This document shows, one piece after another, positions 8,410 to 17,803 of a DNA stretch of 64,000 bases (position 1 is the first letter of the stretch; each line of letters opens with the position of its first letter). The position numbers and the translations under genes were made by a program. The notes beneath the pieces are model-generated. The model saw nothing but the letters and a program-made list of their open reading frames with translations. It was not told the DNA's origin and did no database searches. Source of the DNA: Phocaeicola sp. (GTDB lineage Bacteria > Bacteroidota > Bacteroidia > Bacteroidales > Bacteroidaceae). The stretch is taken from positions 11,694 through 75,693 of the forward strand of contig JAHHQU010000003.1 in the NCBI GenBank assembly GCA_020026225.1. The letters run 5' to 3'.

Positions 8410-8572
8410 CATAAAAATCCCCGTATTAGAACAATTCGACTTATAAAAAAGTTACCATACGACGGCTATGGTGTCACAAAGGACTTCCTGTCGTTGAAAT
8501 TAGCATGGTTGAAGTACTGAGTCTCTGCCCAAACTTTAATCTTCGCATCGCAGTTATTATAAATATTTTTAT

Positions 8573-8580
8573 TAATTTTG
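8573..8580 (+). promoter_or_regulatory. -7 promoter element of the ECF sigma gene
   Basis: TAATTTTG fits the -7 consensus. It overlaps the in-frame TTG at 8578, so a transcript from here would begin after that codon, which argues for translation from the ATG at 8617. No clear -33 box is visible. Confidence 0.45.
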
Positions 8581-8616
8581 CTTTCCGAACAAAGATATTA
8601 CGATTTATTAAATGAT

Positions 8617-9204
8617 ATGGAGAGTCTGATAATAGAACAGCTTAAAACCGGAAATGAAAAGGCATATGAATATATCTACAAACATCATTATGCCTTCTTG
8701 TGCCATATAGCATACGGTTATGTAAACGACCATTTCCTTGCCGAAACTATAGTAGGCGACGTAATATTCCACCTATGGGAGAAGAGAGAAACTCTGAACA
8801 TCAGCACCTCGATAAGAAGCTATCTTATAGCATCTGTAAGAAACAAATGCCTGGACCATCTGTCATCGCTGAAAGAAAGAACGGAGATTTCTTTTTCTAA
8901 TATAAGCCCCGACGAATCTATAACGGAAAAGTATATTTTATCAGACAACTATCCTCTGGGAAGACTGCTGGAAAAAGAATTGGAACATGAAATATACTCT
9001 GCCATAAGAAGTCTGCCCAAAGAATGTAGAAAGGTTTTCATCAAAAACAGATTCGAGAACAAGACGTATAACGAAATAGCCAACGAACTGAACATATCAC
9101 CAAATACGGTGAAATATCATATCAGAAATGCACTGGCAAGCCTTCATGAGAAACTGTCGAAGTATCTTGTTGCACTGTGTGGAATAATAGAATACTGGCT
9201 ATAG
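8617..9204 (+). CDS. RNA polymerase ECF sigma factor (Bacteroidetes PUL type)
   Basis: A 195-residue ECF sigma factor. Region 2 is visible early (AYEYIYKHHYAFLCHIAYGY, then the LWEKRE segment). Region 4 begins at LPKECRKVFIKNRFENKTY, with the helix-turn-helix IANELNISPNTVKYHIR. This is the form used in Bacteroidetes trans-envelope signalling with a FecR anti-sigma and an STN-domain SusC. The frame is open from a TTG at 8578, but the first ATG (8617) fits the family N-terminus and the promoter position better. It is convergent with the sulfatase and lies at the opposite end of the locus from the FecR gene at 16587-17612, the likely partner. That arrangement is unusual, since sigma and anti-sigma genes are normally adjacent. 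Confidence 0.88.
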   Translation: MESLIIEQLKTGNEKAYEYIYKHHYAFLCHIAYGYVNDHFLAETIVGDVIFHLWEKRETLNISTSIRSYLIASVRNKCLDHLSSLKERTEISFSNISPDESITEKYILSDNYPLGRLLEKELEHEIYSAIRSLPKECRKVFIKNRFENKTYNEIANELNISPNTVKYHIRNALASLHEKLSKYLVALCGIIEYWL

Positions 9205-9312
9205 TTACTATGACTTATACAGCGTCTGATATGACTAAACCCCTGCTGCAACTATATGCAAACAGGGGCAAGTGAGAAAAGTGTAATTAAATGAAACCCT
9301 CTTCGTCTATCA

Positions 9313-10848
9313 TCACCAAACAGGCAATAAGAATCCTTCGACTTCCGGATCAACATGCTCATTACGGAATATCTCAAGAACCTTTTCTACAACTTCAGGA
9401 TACTGTTCTGCAATATCGTTCTGCTCGCGAGGATCCTTAGACAAATCATAGAGTTCTACTTTACGTCCGCCCTTACGGATGTTTCTAACAAAAGCTTTCC
9501 AATCACCCATACGAACTGCTTTCTGACCTCCGGCTTCAGGATATTCCCAATATAGGAATTCATGTTTCTTCTGACTGTCACTCTGACCAAGCATTTCAGG
9601 CAACATGCTTATACCATCCGTTTCAGGAGATTCAACACCTGCTATATCACACATAGTTGGCATCATATCCCAAAAAGCAGAAAGATGATCAGACTCTGTT
9701 CCGGCAGGAATATGTCCAGGCCATGAAGCAATCATAGGCACACGGATACCGCCTTCTCGCAAAGAGGCCTTACCCCAACCGTTTTCACTCTTGTAAGGTT
9801 TAGCACTGTCAAAGAAAGGAGAATCTGAACCTCCGTTGAATGTAGGACCGTTATCACTTGTAAAAATTATTACAGTATTTTCATATATACCTAAATCCTT
9901 AAGTTTCTGAACAAGCCCTCCAATCTGTTCATCCCAATAGCTTACCATAGCAGCATATGTGGCACGGGGATAGCGGCATGGGAAATATCCTGTATTACCC
10001 AAATATGGCTTTTCATCTCCAAACTTGTCAACATAATGCTTTATCCATCTATCAGGAGCCTGAAGAGGAACATGAGGTACAGGAGTTGTCCAGAACAAAG
10101 CAAAAGGCTCGTCTTTCGAGCGTTCAACGAAATCAAGTATTTCCTTATACATCAAGTCTGGTGCATACTGCTTCTGTACATACTTTGCATAGCTTTTCCC
10201 ATCAAGTGGGTCTGCACCTTTATCCAAATTTGTATGAGGAGCAAGAAACTTATTTTCAAGATACTCGCGACATTCATTCCTATATAGGAAAGGAGGATAA
10301 TAGGTATGTGCCTGACGCTGACAATTATATCCATAGAAGAAATCGAATCCCATCTTGTTTGGAGTACTTTCCGAACCAGGCCAGCCAAGTCCCCATTTAC
10401 CGATACAAGCTGTAGCATAACCAGCCTCCTTCAACTTGCGAGGAATCATTATTGTGTTTGAAGGTACAGGACGTTGTCCTTCAAGACTTGAATCGCGAAG
10501 CATAGCTTCATGACTCCATACATCACCACGGGAAGGAACCTCATCATTCCCGCGAATATAAGCATGACCGGTATGAAGACCGGTAAACAACACACAGCGC
10601 GAAGGACCGGACACAGCCTGACCTGAATAGTGATTTGTAAACCTCATACCTTCCGTAGCAAGACGGTCTATGTTTGGAGTTTCAATCTTCTCCTGGCCGA
10701 AACACCCCAATTCTGCACGCCCCAAGTCATCGGCAAGAATATAAATAATGTTGGGTTTACGAACTTCCTGTTTTTTTTCAGAACAGGAAGTCATTAATAT
10801 AGGTGCAACTGATGCACACAAAACAGGTAACAAATAATTTGTTTTCAT
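9313..10848 (-). CDS. Secreted lipoprotein sulfatase, serine-type (S1 family)
   Basis: A 511-residue S1-family sulfatase. The catalytic signature is S-G-P-S-R followed by CVLFTG at residues 80-90, so the residue converted to formylglycine is Ser80 and maturation requires an anaerobic radical-SAM maturase (anSME) encoded elsewhere. The metal-binding ILADDLG motif is at about 37-43 and a second metal/active-site segment is FTSDNGPTFNGG. A lipobox (LMTSC, Cys22) predicts a lipoprotein. The segment GYNCQRQAHTYYP recalls galactose-active S1 sulfatases, a weak impression only. It is the last gene of the FecR-SusC-SusD operon, 46 bases after SusD, implying a sulfated glycan substrate. No glycoside hydrolase accompanies it. 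Confidence 0.92.
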   Translation of the reverse strand: MKTNYLLPVLCASVAPILMTSCSEKKQEVRKPNIIYILADDLGRAELGCFGQEKIETPNIDRLATEGMRFTNHYSGQAVSGPSRCVLFTGLHTGHAYIRGNDEVPSRGDVWSHEAMLRDSSLEGQRPVPSNTIMIPRKLKEAGYATACIGKWGLGWPGSESTPNKMGFDFFYGYNCQRQAHTYYPPFLYRNECREYLENKFLAPHTNLDKGADPLDGKSYAKYVQKQYAPDLMYKEILDFVERSKDEPFALFWTTPVPHVPLQAPDRWIKHYVDKFGDEKPYLGNTGYFPCRYPRATYAAMVSYWDEQIGGLVQKLKDLGIYENTVIIFTSDNGPTFNGGSDSPFFDSAKPYKSENGWGKASLREGGIRVPMIASWPGHIPAGTESDHLSAFWDMMPTMCDIAGVESPETDGISMLPEMLGQSDSQKKHEFLYWEYPEAGGQKAVRMGDWKAFVRNIRKGGRKVELYDLSKDPREQNDIAEQYPEVVEKVLEIFRNEHVDPEVEGFLLPVW

Positions 10849-10894
10849 GAAAAATATCTTAAATGAATATCATGTATTATCAATTGGTTTAATT

Positions 10895-12877
10895 TCACCA
10901 TCCAGGATTCTGTGTAAGATTAGGATTCAGAAGAATTTCATCTGTCGGTACTTGATATAAATAATACTTGTCATCCCAACCCTTGCCTTCTTTGACAGGA
11001 TCGTTAAACAAATAAAGATAGCCTTCAGTCATCTTTCCATCAATTCCGTCAGAGAAACCTGTCATCTGGTTATACAAAGTCATATTATTCTTCAAAGCAT
11101 ATTCCTTACTCACCCAAATACCTGTCGCAGTTCTATTAGTAAACCAAGGTGCCATTCTCCATCTACGTACGTCATAAAATCCGAAGCCTTCACCCATTAG
11201 TTCTATGATACGTTCTCTACGAACTTCCCAAAGCAATGCAGGGACTTTCACTCCTCCCTTGTCTTTATCCTCTCTATCAAAACTTGTTCCCTTAGGATAA
11301 TAGGAAGGCCTTTGAGGGTCGAAATTATCATCTATTTCAGATACAGTCATCTTGGCTACTCCAGCACGTTCTCTCAGCTTGTTTATGGTTTTATCAGCAA
11401 TAGCCTGATCAAATTGCCCAAGCTCAGCTTTAGCCTCAGCATAGTTAAGCAACACTTCTTCTATTTTGAAAATAGGCATATCAGAAACATTGACTGCACT
11501 TTGATTAAAATTCTGTTCCCAATTGCTCCACAACTTCCACACATAATAACCAGAACGACATGTAACAAAAGCCCCTGTTCCGAGTCTTGGAATTTCAGGA
11601 ATAAGAGAAGCAGACCAGTTCTGCCCCGGCAAACGTTTCATTCCTATACCAGGATTACTTGTAGTATAGTTTGCCCCTAACAGGTCTATATATTCCCTAT
11701 CAGCCCTATCTGATGTATATCCCCATGAAGCGCCAGGATTTTCTTCGGGTTTATCCTTACCGCTTGCTTCAACTTTATAAGGTGGCATTACCACATGGTA
11801 AAGACGAGGGTCTCTGTCACGGAATGTTTGATACATGTTTTTATCTCCATTATACTTAGAGTCAGGATTACCTATAGGCTTACCGTTTTTCATGAGATAC
11901 AAATCTACTGTGTTCTGATTCATCTCAATGTTATGTGAAGAAGTATGTTCCATGTGACAACCTGATACAGGATTAATATCCTTTACATGAGCTTTGTAAA
12001 GGATTATTCCCGGAACCTTACTCAAGTCTTCCGTAGTCCACATTTCTCCATACCCTGCAGCAGGCTGAATATCTGTACCTTTATACAATTCTTTATATGA
12101 ATCCATCAACAATTCAGATGTTCTTACACACTCATCAAAGAAAGTCTGTCCTCCTTCTATTTCGTGATATTTTCTCCAAGTACCTTCTCTCAGTCCAAAA
12201 CGTGATATGACTGCCCTTATACAGTCTACATCTATAGTATTCTCTCCGTCCCTTTTCTCAAAATCTCCAATATGCTCTTCAGCCCATTTCAATCGTTCCA
12301 TTACTTTTGCAGCAACTTCTTTTCTATCCATTCGTGGTGCGAACTTTTCTTCTGAAGTTTCGTTCAATACTTTTTCCACCCAAGGAATATCACCAAACCG
12401 GTCTATCAATTCCATATACCAGAACGAATGGAAAAAATATCCAACAGATTTCCAGTGATTCTTTTCCTCCTGAGTCATATCAGCAGAATCAAGGTGTGAT
12501 AACATAATGTTTATTCTTCTGACAAACGATTCGAAATCCCATCCATTGCCAGACGTAACACTTCCTTTTGTCTGATATGCAAACATATTATAACCATTAA
12601 AACCCTTCTTCTCAAAGTAACCGGCATCAACATCACCACCATATTGTCCATCTTGCCCCACACCATTTGCATTAGTAGAAGTACGTATAGTGGTATTATT
12701 AAACATTGTATAGCAAGGCCACATAAATGCTTTAAAATTATCATACGAATTAAAGGCATTATCTTCCGTAACACCTGTAATTGGAAGTTTTTCCAAAAAG
12801 CTGTCATTACAACCAGTAACTGCAAGCCCCGTAAACAAGGCTATTCTAAAAAAGATATTTTTCATAATTGTTTTCAT
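10895..12877 (-). CDS. SusD/RagB-family outer-membrane glycan-binding lipoprotein
   Basis: A 660-residue SusD-family surface lipoprotein that forms the lid of its SusC partner. Signal peptide with lipobox AVTGC (Cys23). The N-terminal start of the mature protein, DSFLEKLPITG, is typical, and the C-terminal RagB/SusD region contains the conserved WEVRRERIIELMGEG and FYDVRRWR motifs. Translation may begin at the first ATG or at the Met four codons later. It starts 8 bases after the SusC stop, so the two are co-translated or at least co-transcribed. The neighbouring sulfatase suggests a sulfated ligand. Confidence 0.95.
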   Translation of the reverse strand: MKTIMKNIFFRIALFTGLAVTGCNDSFLEKLPITGVTEDNAFNSYDNFKAFMWPCYTMFNNTTIRTSTNANGVGQDGQYGGDVDAGYFEKKGFNGYNMFAYQTKGSVTSGNGWDFESFVRRINIMLSHLDSADMTQEEKNHWKSVGYFFHSFWYMELIDRFGDIPWVEKVLNETSEEKFAPRMDRKEVAAKVMERLKWAEEHIGDFEKRDGENTIDVDCIRAVISRFGLREGTWRKYHEIEGGQTFFDECVRTSELLMDSYKELYKGTDIQPAAGYGEMWTTEDLSKVPGIILYKAHVKDINPVSGCHMEHTSSHNIEMNQNTVDLYLMKNGKPIGNPDSKYNGDKNMYQTFRDRDPRLYHVVMPPYKVEASGKDKPEENPGASWGYTSDRADREYIDLLGANYTTSNPGIGMKRLPGQNWSASLIPEIPRLGTGAFVTCRSGYYVWKLWSNWEQNFNQSAVNVSDMPIFKIEEVLLNYAEAKAELGQFDQAIADKTINKLRERAGVAKMTVSEIDDNFDPQRPSYYPKGTSFDREDKDKGGVKVPALLWEVRRERIIELMGEGFGFYDVRRWRMAPWFTNRTATGIWVSKEYALKNNMTLYNQMTGFSDGIDGKMTEGYLYLFNDPVKEGKGWDDKYYLYQVPTDEILLNPNLTQNPGW

Positions 12878-12885
12878 TTAAAGTT

Positions 12886-15800
12886 TTACAAAGACAAATT
12901 CAATCCAAATGAAACTGTACGGAATGCTGGATAATTCCAGTTTAATGTTTCAGGGTCAATACCTTTAGGCAATGAAGAGAATGTAGCAAGGTTCTCTATA
13001 CTGACAAAAGCCTTCAAATTTGACAATGAAATTTTTTGAATCAAATGCTTAGGAAATGTATAAGACAAACTTATGTTTTTAATTCTCAAGTATGAAGCAT
13101 CCGACAGATATTTATCCGATACTCTATAGTTTGAACTCATATTGCCATAATTGCCATAAAGCCTTGGATACTCAGCACCTGGATTTGCACATGTATAGTC
13201 ACCATTTGCAATATCTGTAGGCTTCCAATAGTTGTCAAGACCTTCATATAATGGCACAAACTTATAATCACCATACATTGGGAACATCAAAGTATTTGCA
13301 ATCCATTTATCCCTCTTTCCTGTTCCTTGCAAGAATATATTCAGATCGAACCCCTTGTAGTTTCCACCAAAAGTTATGCCATAAAGATACCTTGGAGTTT
13401 CATTTCCTATAATCTTACGGTCGCCAGGATTATCATAAGTACCTTCTCCACCGTAAATCAAGTTTTCTCCCATATCATCATCACGAAGGTTTTTGAACTT
13501 AACATCACCAGGGCGAGGATTTGTACCATTTATAGAAGTTACTCCATCTTTAAGTTTCCATGACTTTGTATCTACAAAATCATCTACTGTATAGAATCCG
13601 TCGGATACATATCCCCAAATTTCTCCCATTTGCTGCCCTACATAAGGATGATCGATCATTTTCGACTCATTGCTATCGTATTTTATGATTTCACTCTTTG
13701 CATCAGAAATATTAAATCCAATACGATAACCGAAATCGCCGATTTTATCTCTCCAGTTCACATTCATTTCCCAACCACGAGTTCTCATGTCGGCAGTATT
13801 CTGTGTTGGAGCAGAAGCACCTACAACGGCCGGCAGCTGCATACCTGGAGCAAGCATACCTTTGGTATCTCTTTGAAACCATTCTACAAGACCACTCAAC
13901 CTGTTGTTAAACAAAGAAAAATCCAATCCAATATTTGTTGTACCTACTTTCTCCCAAGTAAAAGTTGTACTTACCAATGAAGGCAAAGAGTTAATGGCAA
14001 CTACATATGATTTATCAACCAGCCAGCCATTATATTTATTACTGATAGTCATATCAGGAATAAAAGAATATGGACTGATATTCTGGTTACCTATAACACC
14101 ATACGAAGCTCTGAGTTTAAGCATTCCCAACCAATCCTGAGTTTTTTCCATGAAAGATTCTTGAGAAATATTCCATCCCACTGATGCTGAAGGGAAAAAT
14201 CCAAAACGATTTGATTTAGGAAATTTTGAAGAACCATCATAGCGTCCATTTGCTTCGAAAAGATATTTATCCTTATAATTATAGTTTACACGGAAAAAAC
14301 CTCCTCTTACAGAATATTCACTATAAGAATCTTTTGCCTTTAACATAGCAGGATCACCGCCACCAAGTGAAGGAACGTCAACTATTGCCTGATTATAAGA
14401 ATTTAATTCAACTGTTTCTATATAACTTGATTCTTGATTAAATCCTGCCATCAACTTGAAGTGATGGTCTTTAGCTATATCAAAGCTATATGTTCCATAA
14501 AGGTTTATAGCATTATAGTTGGTATTTCTTTTTGTCTTGTCCAAGTGGTCATTTGTAGGTGTAACATCACAACCTCCCTGCACTGTCGTGTATTTAACAC
14601 TACCTGTATACCAACTATAATCATAGACTTTCTTGTCAAAAGTATATTCAAATGCAATCTCAAAATTCTTGATGGGTTTTATAATTGATTTCAAGAATAT
14701 ACGAGGATTGTCATTAAGATGCTTACTTGGATTAGACCATCTTATTTGATTCGCAGGAGTAAAGAACGGTAATCCTGTAGCATTATTATCTATTCCCTCA
14801 GGCATTGTTCCTTCTGGATAGAAAGATGCAAGACGAGTTCCATAAATAGCACCAAGTGCTGAAGAAGGTAACTGTCTATCACTATGAGCATAGCTTACAG
14901 TAGCTTCTTGTGTAAACCAATCTGTAACATCAGCCGAAACGAAACTACTAAAATTCAATCGTGTATAAGAGTCTTTATCTGTAATCAAGACACCATTGCT
15001 ATCAACGAATCCACCAGACAACCTATAACGCAACTTATCAGTAGCACCACTGACTGAGAGATTATGTGTATGCTGGAAACTTGTTTCCAACATATTCTTA
15101 ACCAAATCTTTTTCATTCAAGTAATAAACTCCACCAGCTTCATCCTTATATATTCCATCACCTAAAACATTAAGTGAACTAGGATCTTTTTTGTATTGTT
15201 CTAGGTATCCCAACCATTTAGAAACACTAGGAGAACCCATTGTCCAAAACTGGTCTCCTTCAACTTCCATATATGTCTTCAGATAAGTATCTAATGATGC
15301 CTGTTCAGGCAAGTTAAAAGCATTTGCAAAAGCAAAATTATTATTATAGTTCAACTGAAATTTTGTCTTGCCTTTAGGACGTTTTGTAGTTACAAGAATT
15401 ACTCCTCCAGCTGCCCTGGCACCATATATTGCAGATGAAGCAGCATCTTTCAATACTGTTATTGATTCAATATCATCAGGGTTGAGCATATCAATATCAC
15501 CTTCGACATTATCTATCAATACCAATGGAGCTATAACAGAACCTGAACCTATAGAATATGCTCCTCGAATCTGAAAACTCTTTCCTTGTCCAGGAGCATT
15601 ACCTCCATTATTAACCAACAATCCAGGCACAGAACCCTGCAAAGCATCAGCAGCCTGAACCAAAGGTCTGTCTCCTAAAACTTCGTCCATTTTAACGGTT
15701 GTTACTGCACCTGTAAGATTAGCCTTTTTCTGAGAGCCAAATCCTACCACTACTACTTCATCCAACACTTCTGTATCTTCCTTTAAAGTTACAGAGAGCA

Positions 15801-16320
15801 ACTTTCCTGACACCGCTTTCATCAGCTGACTTTTAAAGCCTATGTATGATATTTCTATAGATGCACCTTCGGATACATTCAATGTGAAATTTCCATCAAA
15901 GTCAGTAATAGTTCCAGTTGTAGTACCTTTCTGCATTACTGTAGCGCCAATAACAGGTTCTCCCTTAGCGTCTTTTACTATACCTTTTATTTCTATTTTC
16001 TTGTCTGAAAACAGGGAGTCATCAGAAAATGACTTCTTTACTACTATACTCTTTCCTTTTATTTCGTATGACACATTCTGCCCATTCAATATCTGACTGA
16101 CTGCATCACTTAAATTCTTGGCATCGATGAAAACAGTTTTTTCCGTATCAATTTCTCCAGCTATGTATACAAATGAATAGCCACTCTTTTGCTGAAGTTC
16201 TGCTATTGCTTTCTTCACTGAAACTCCTTGCATTTTGATACTTACACTTTGGGAATAAGAGCTTAGATTGAAACATAATAAAGCTCCTGCTACAAGCATT
16301 GTTTTTCTTCGGTAATTCAT
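12886..16320 (-). CDS. SusC-family TonB-dependent transducer with N-terminal STN domain
   Basis: An 1144-residue TonB-dependent outer-membrane transporter. Order: signal peptide (to about residue 24), STN signalling domain (about 45-96), carboxypeptidase-D regulatory-like domain (110-185, with GTITDFDGNF), TonB-box-like DEVVVVGFGSQKK (188-199), plug, then the 22-strand barrel ending in an aromatic C-terminus (FGLNLSL). The STN domain marks it as a signal transducer that contacts the periplasmic FecR domain when loaded. This matches the FecR gene immediately upstream and the ECF sigma factor at 8617. A 266-base gap with a hairpin separates it from fecR, so it may have its own sigma-dependent promoter. 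Confidence 0.95.
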   Translation of the reverse strand: MNYRRKTMLVAGALLCFNLSSYSQSVSIKMQGVSVKKAIAELQQKSGYSFVYIAGEIDTEKTVFIDAKNLSDAVSQILNGQNVSYEIKGKSIVVKKSFSDDSLFSDKKIEIKGIVKDAKGEPVIGATVMQKGTTTGTITDFDGNFTLNVSEGASIEISYIGFKSQLMKAVSGKLLSVTLKEDTEVLDEVVVVGFGSQKKANLTGAVTTVKMDEVLGDRPLVQAADALQGSVPGLLVNNGGNAPGQGKSFQIRGAYSIGSGSVIAPLVLIDNVEGDIDMLNPDDIESITVLKDAASSAIYGARAAGGVILVTTKRPKGKTKFQLNYNNNFAFANAFNLPEQASLDTYLKTYMEVEGDQFWTMGSPSVSKWLGYLEQYKKDPSSLNVLGDGIYKDEAGGVYYLNEKDLVKNMLETSFQHTHNLSVSGATDKLRYRLSGGFVDSNGVLITDKDSYTRLNFSSFVSADVTDWFTQEATVSYAHSDRQLPSSALGAIYGTRLASFYPEGTMPEGIDNNATGLPFFTPANQIRWSNPSKHLNDNPRIFLKSIIKPIKNFEIAFEYTFDKKVYDYSWYTGSVKYTTVQGGCDVTPTNDHLDKTKRNTNYNAINLYGTYSFDIAKDHHFKLMAGFNQESSYIETVELNSYNQAIVDVPSLGGGDPAMLKAKDSYSEYSVRGGFFRVNYNYKDKYLFEANGRYDGSSKFPKSNRFGFFPSASVGWNISQESFMEKTQDWLGMLKLRASYGVIGNQNISPYSFIPDMTISNKYNGWLVDKSYVVAINSLPSLVSTTFTWEKVGTTNIGLDFSLFNNRLSGLVEWFQRDTKGMLAPGMQLPAVVGASAPTQNTADMRTRGWEMNVNWRDKIGDFGYRIGFNISDAKSEIIKYDSNESKMIDHPYVGQQMGEIWGYVSDGFYTVDDFVDTKSWKLKDGVTSINGTNPRPGDVKFKNLRDDDMGENLIYGGEGTYDNPGDRKIIGNETPRYLYGITFGGNYKGFDLNIFLQGTGKRDKWIANTLMFPMYGDYKFVPLYEGLDNYWKPTDIANGDYTCANPGAEYPRLYGNYGNMSSNYRVSDKYLSDASYLRIKNISLSYTFPKHLIQKISLSNLKAFVSIENLATFSSLPKGIDPETLNWNYPAFRTVSFGLNLSL

Positions 16321-16447
16321 AATTAAACAATAAAATGGTTAAAACTTAGATTGTTAAGGTTCCGAATAAATAATAATTAGATTAACTTTGTAAATGGATA
16401 ATATTTATTCTACCTTTTGAAAAAATAAAGGGATAAGATTTTTCAAG

Positions 16448-16475
16448 AGCCGAATAACCTGCCAGTTTTTCGGCT
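16448..16475 (-). terminator. Hairpin between fecR and susC
   Basis: Bases 16448-16454 and 16469-16475 pair as a 7-bp perfect stem, extendable to 10 bp with one G-U pair, around a 14-base loop. On the minus strand it lies about 110 bases past the FecR stop and could attenuate or end the fecR transcript. The remainder of the 266-base gap is AT-rich, and no TAnnTTTG promoter was seen in it, in keeping with a sigma-specific promoter for susC. Confidence 0.45.
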
Positions 16476-16586
16476 TTTACTTTATTCTTTTGGCATACCA
16501 AGACATTCTGGTTAAATACTTATTCATGAACTGTTCGACATAATTGTTTAAAAGGTATTAGGTTTGTATTAAAGGTTATAATTAAA

Positions 16587-17612
16587 TTAATATATAGTTA
16601 CAGTATTATCATGTATGTTGTAATCAAGTTTACCTGTAGCTTCAAGAACTGACATTACCTCATTTATACTTTGAATATTTCGATTAAAACGTCCAACTAT
16701 ACGAAGTTTTTTCAATTCTTCATTGCTTATCATAATATGCACTCCATAGTTACGTGACAATCTTTTTACGACATCTACCAAAGGAACATCTTCAAATATC
16801 ATCTCTCCGTTCATCCATGCTTTATCATTGGATATAAATTCTGAACTGTTCTTTTTCAATACACCTGTCTCCTTATCGAACTCGGCACGCTCGCCAGGAG
16901 CAAGTTCTACATATTGGGATGCGTCAAATATATTATCCAAAGCCACCTTTCCTTCCATCAATGATACTGATGCTATCTTATCTTCCGGATAATTCTGTAC
17001 ATTGAATTTTGTTCCAAGAACTTTTATTCGCAATCCCTCACTCTCTACACAGAAAGGTTTGGTTTCATTTTTACTTACCTCAAAATAAGCTTCACCATCA
17101 AGGTCTACATTTCTATTCTTCACACCAAAATTCTGAGAATATGCCAAACGTGAACCTCCATTGAGGATGACTATTGTACTGTCTGGAAGCAGCATCTTAC
17201 TTGTTCCTCCTACAGGAGCTTCTATCTTTATCATCGACAATGATTGATAAAGGTTTTCTTCTCCTGCTTGGAAAGACATATATGATATAAAACCTAATAT
17301 GAAAACAGCAGCTGCATATTTATATATATTTCTAATATACAATAATCTTTCCATGTTGTGTTTATGATTGTCTTTTTGGTATTCTTCAGACACTCGTTTT
17401 CTGAAACATTCAAAAGCTTTGTCTGAATCATATAAATGTATTTCATCTTCCGAACAAGAGGATACCCAAATTTCCTGATACTGCATAAAATATCTTTTGT
17501 TTTCATCTGACCGGTCTATCCATGATTTCAGTTCTTTTATCTGCAAATCATCAAGTTCGCCCGAAAGATAGGAAACTATCAACTGATCAATATGTCCTCT
17601 TTGTCCATCCAT
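16587..17612 (-). CDS. FecR-family anti-sigma factor
   Basis: A 341-residue single-pass inner-membrane regulator. The cytoplasmic N-terminus (about 1-95, start DQLIVSYLSGELDD) would bind the sigma factor. A hydrophobic helix lies at about 99-115. The periplasmic FecR domain includes VGGTSKMLLPDSTIVILNGG and the LDGEAYFEVSKNETKPFCV segment, and the C-terminal STN-like region (FEDVPLVDVVKRLSRNYGV) would receive the signal from SusC. It is the first gene of the minus-strand locus. No TAnnTTTG promoter was found upstream, which would fit activation by its own ECF sigma. Confidence 0.93.
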   Translation of the reverse strand: MDGQRGHIDQLIVSYLSGELDDLQIKELKSWIDRSDENKRYFMQYQEIWVSSCSEDEIHLYDSDKAFECFRKRVSEEYQKDNHKHNMERLLYIRNIYKYAAAVFILGFISYMSFQAGEENLYQSLSMIKIEAPVGGTSKMLLPDSTIVILNGGSRLAYSQNFGVKNRNVDLDGEAYFEVSKNETKPFCVESEGLRIKVLGTKFNVQNYPEDKIASVSLMEGKVALDNIFDASQYVELAPGERAEFDKETGVLKKNSSEFISNDKAWMNGEMIFEDVPLVDVVKRLSRNYGVHIMISNEELKKLRIVGRFNRNIQSINEVMSVLEATGKLDYNIHDNTVTIY

Positions 17613-17731
17613 TGTTTTATCTTGTTATATCTCTATGACGATTTTTATTTATAGTCGGGTAGTATAAATCATGAAGAAAATGTATTTTTTTTATAAAAAG
17701 TCACATAGAGCCGCATAAAGCACTGACTAAA

Positions 17732-17787
17732 AAAGACAAAGGTGAAAACACAATCTTCTTCAAAATTGCATTTTCACCTTTGTCTTT
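17732..17787 (-). terminator. Strong intrinsic terminator after the purine permease
   Basis: A perfect 17-bp stem (17732-17748 with 17771-17787) around a 22-base loop is followed on the minus strand by a T-run. It ends the xpt-permease operon just before fecR. Confidence 0.88.
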
Positions 17788-17803
17788 ATATAAAAGCTAC
17801 TGA

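Noticed and set aside
8578..8616. TTG start for the ECF sigma factor
   Set aside because: A promoter -7 element overlaps the TTG, which would place it upstream of the transcript, and the family N-terminus fits the ATG at 8617.
9240..9268. Terminator between the sigma factor and sulfatase genes
   Set aside because: Only a 6-bp stem with a 17-base loop and no T-run on either side; too weak to call.
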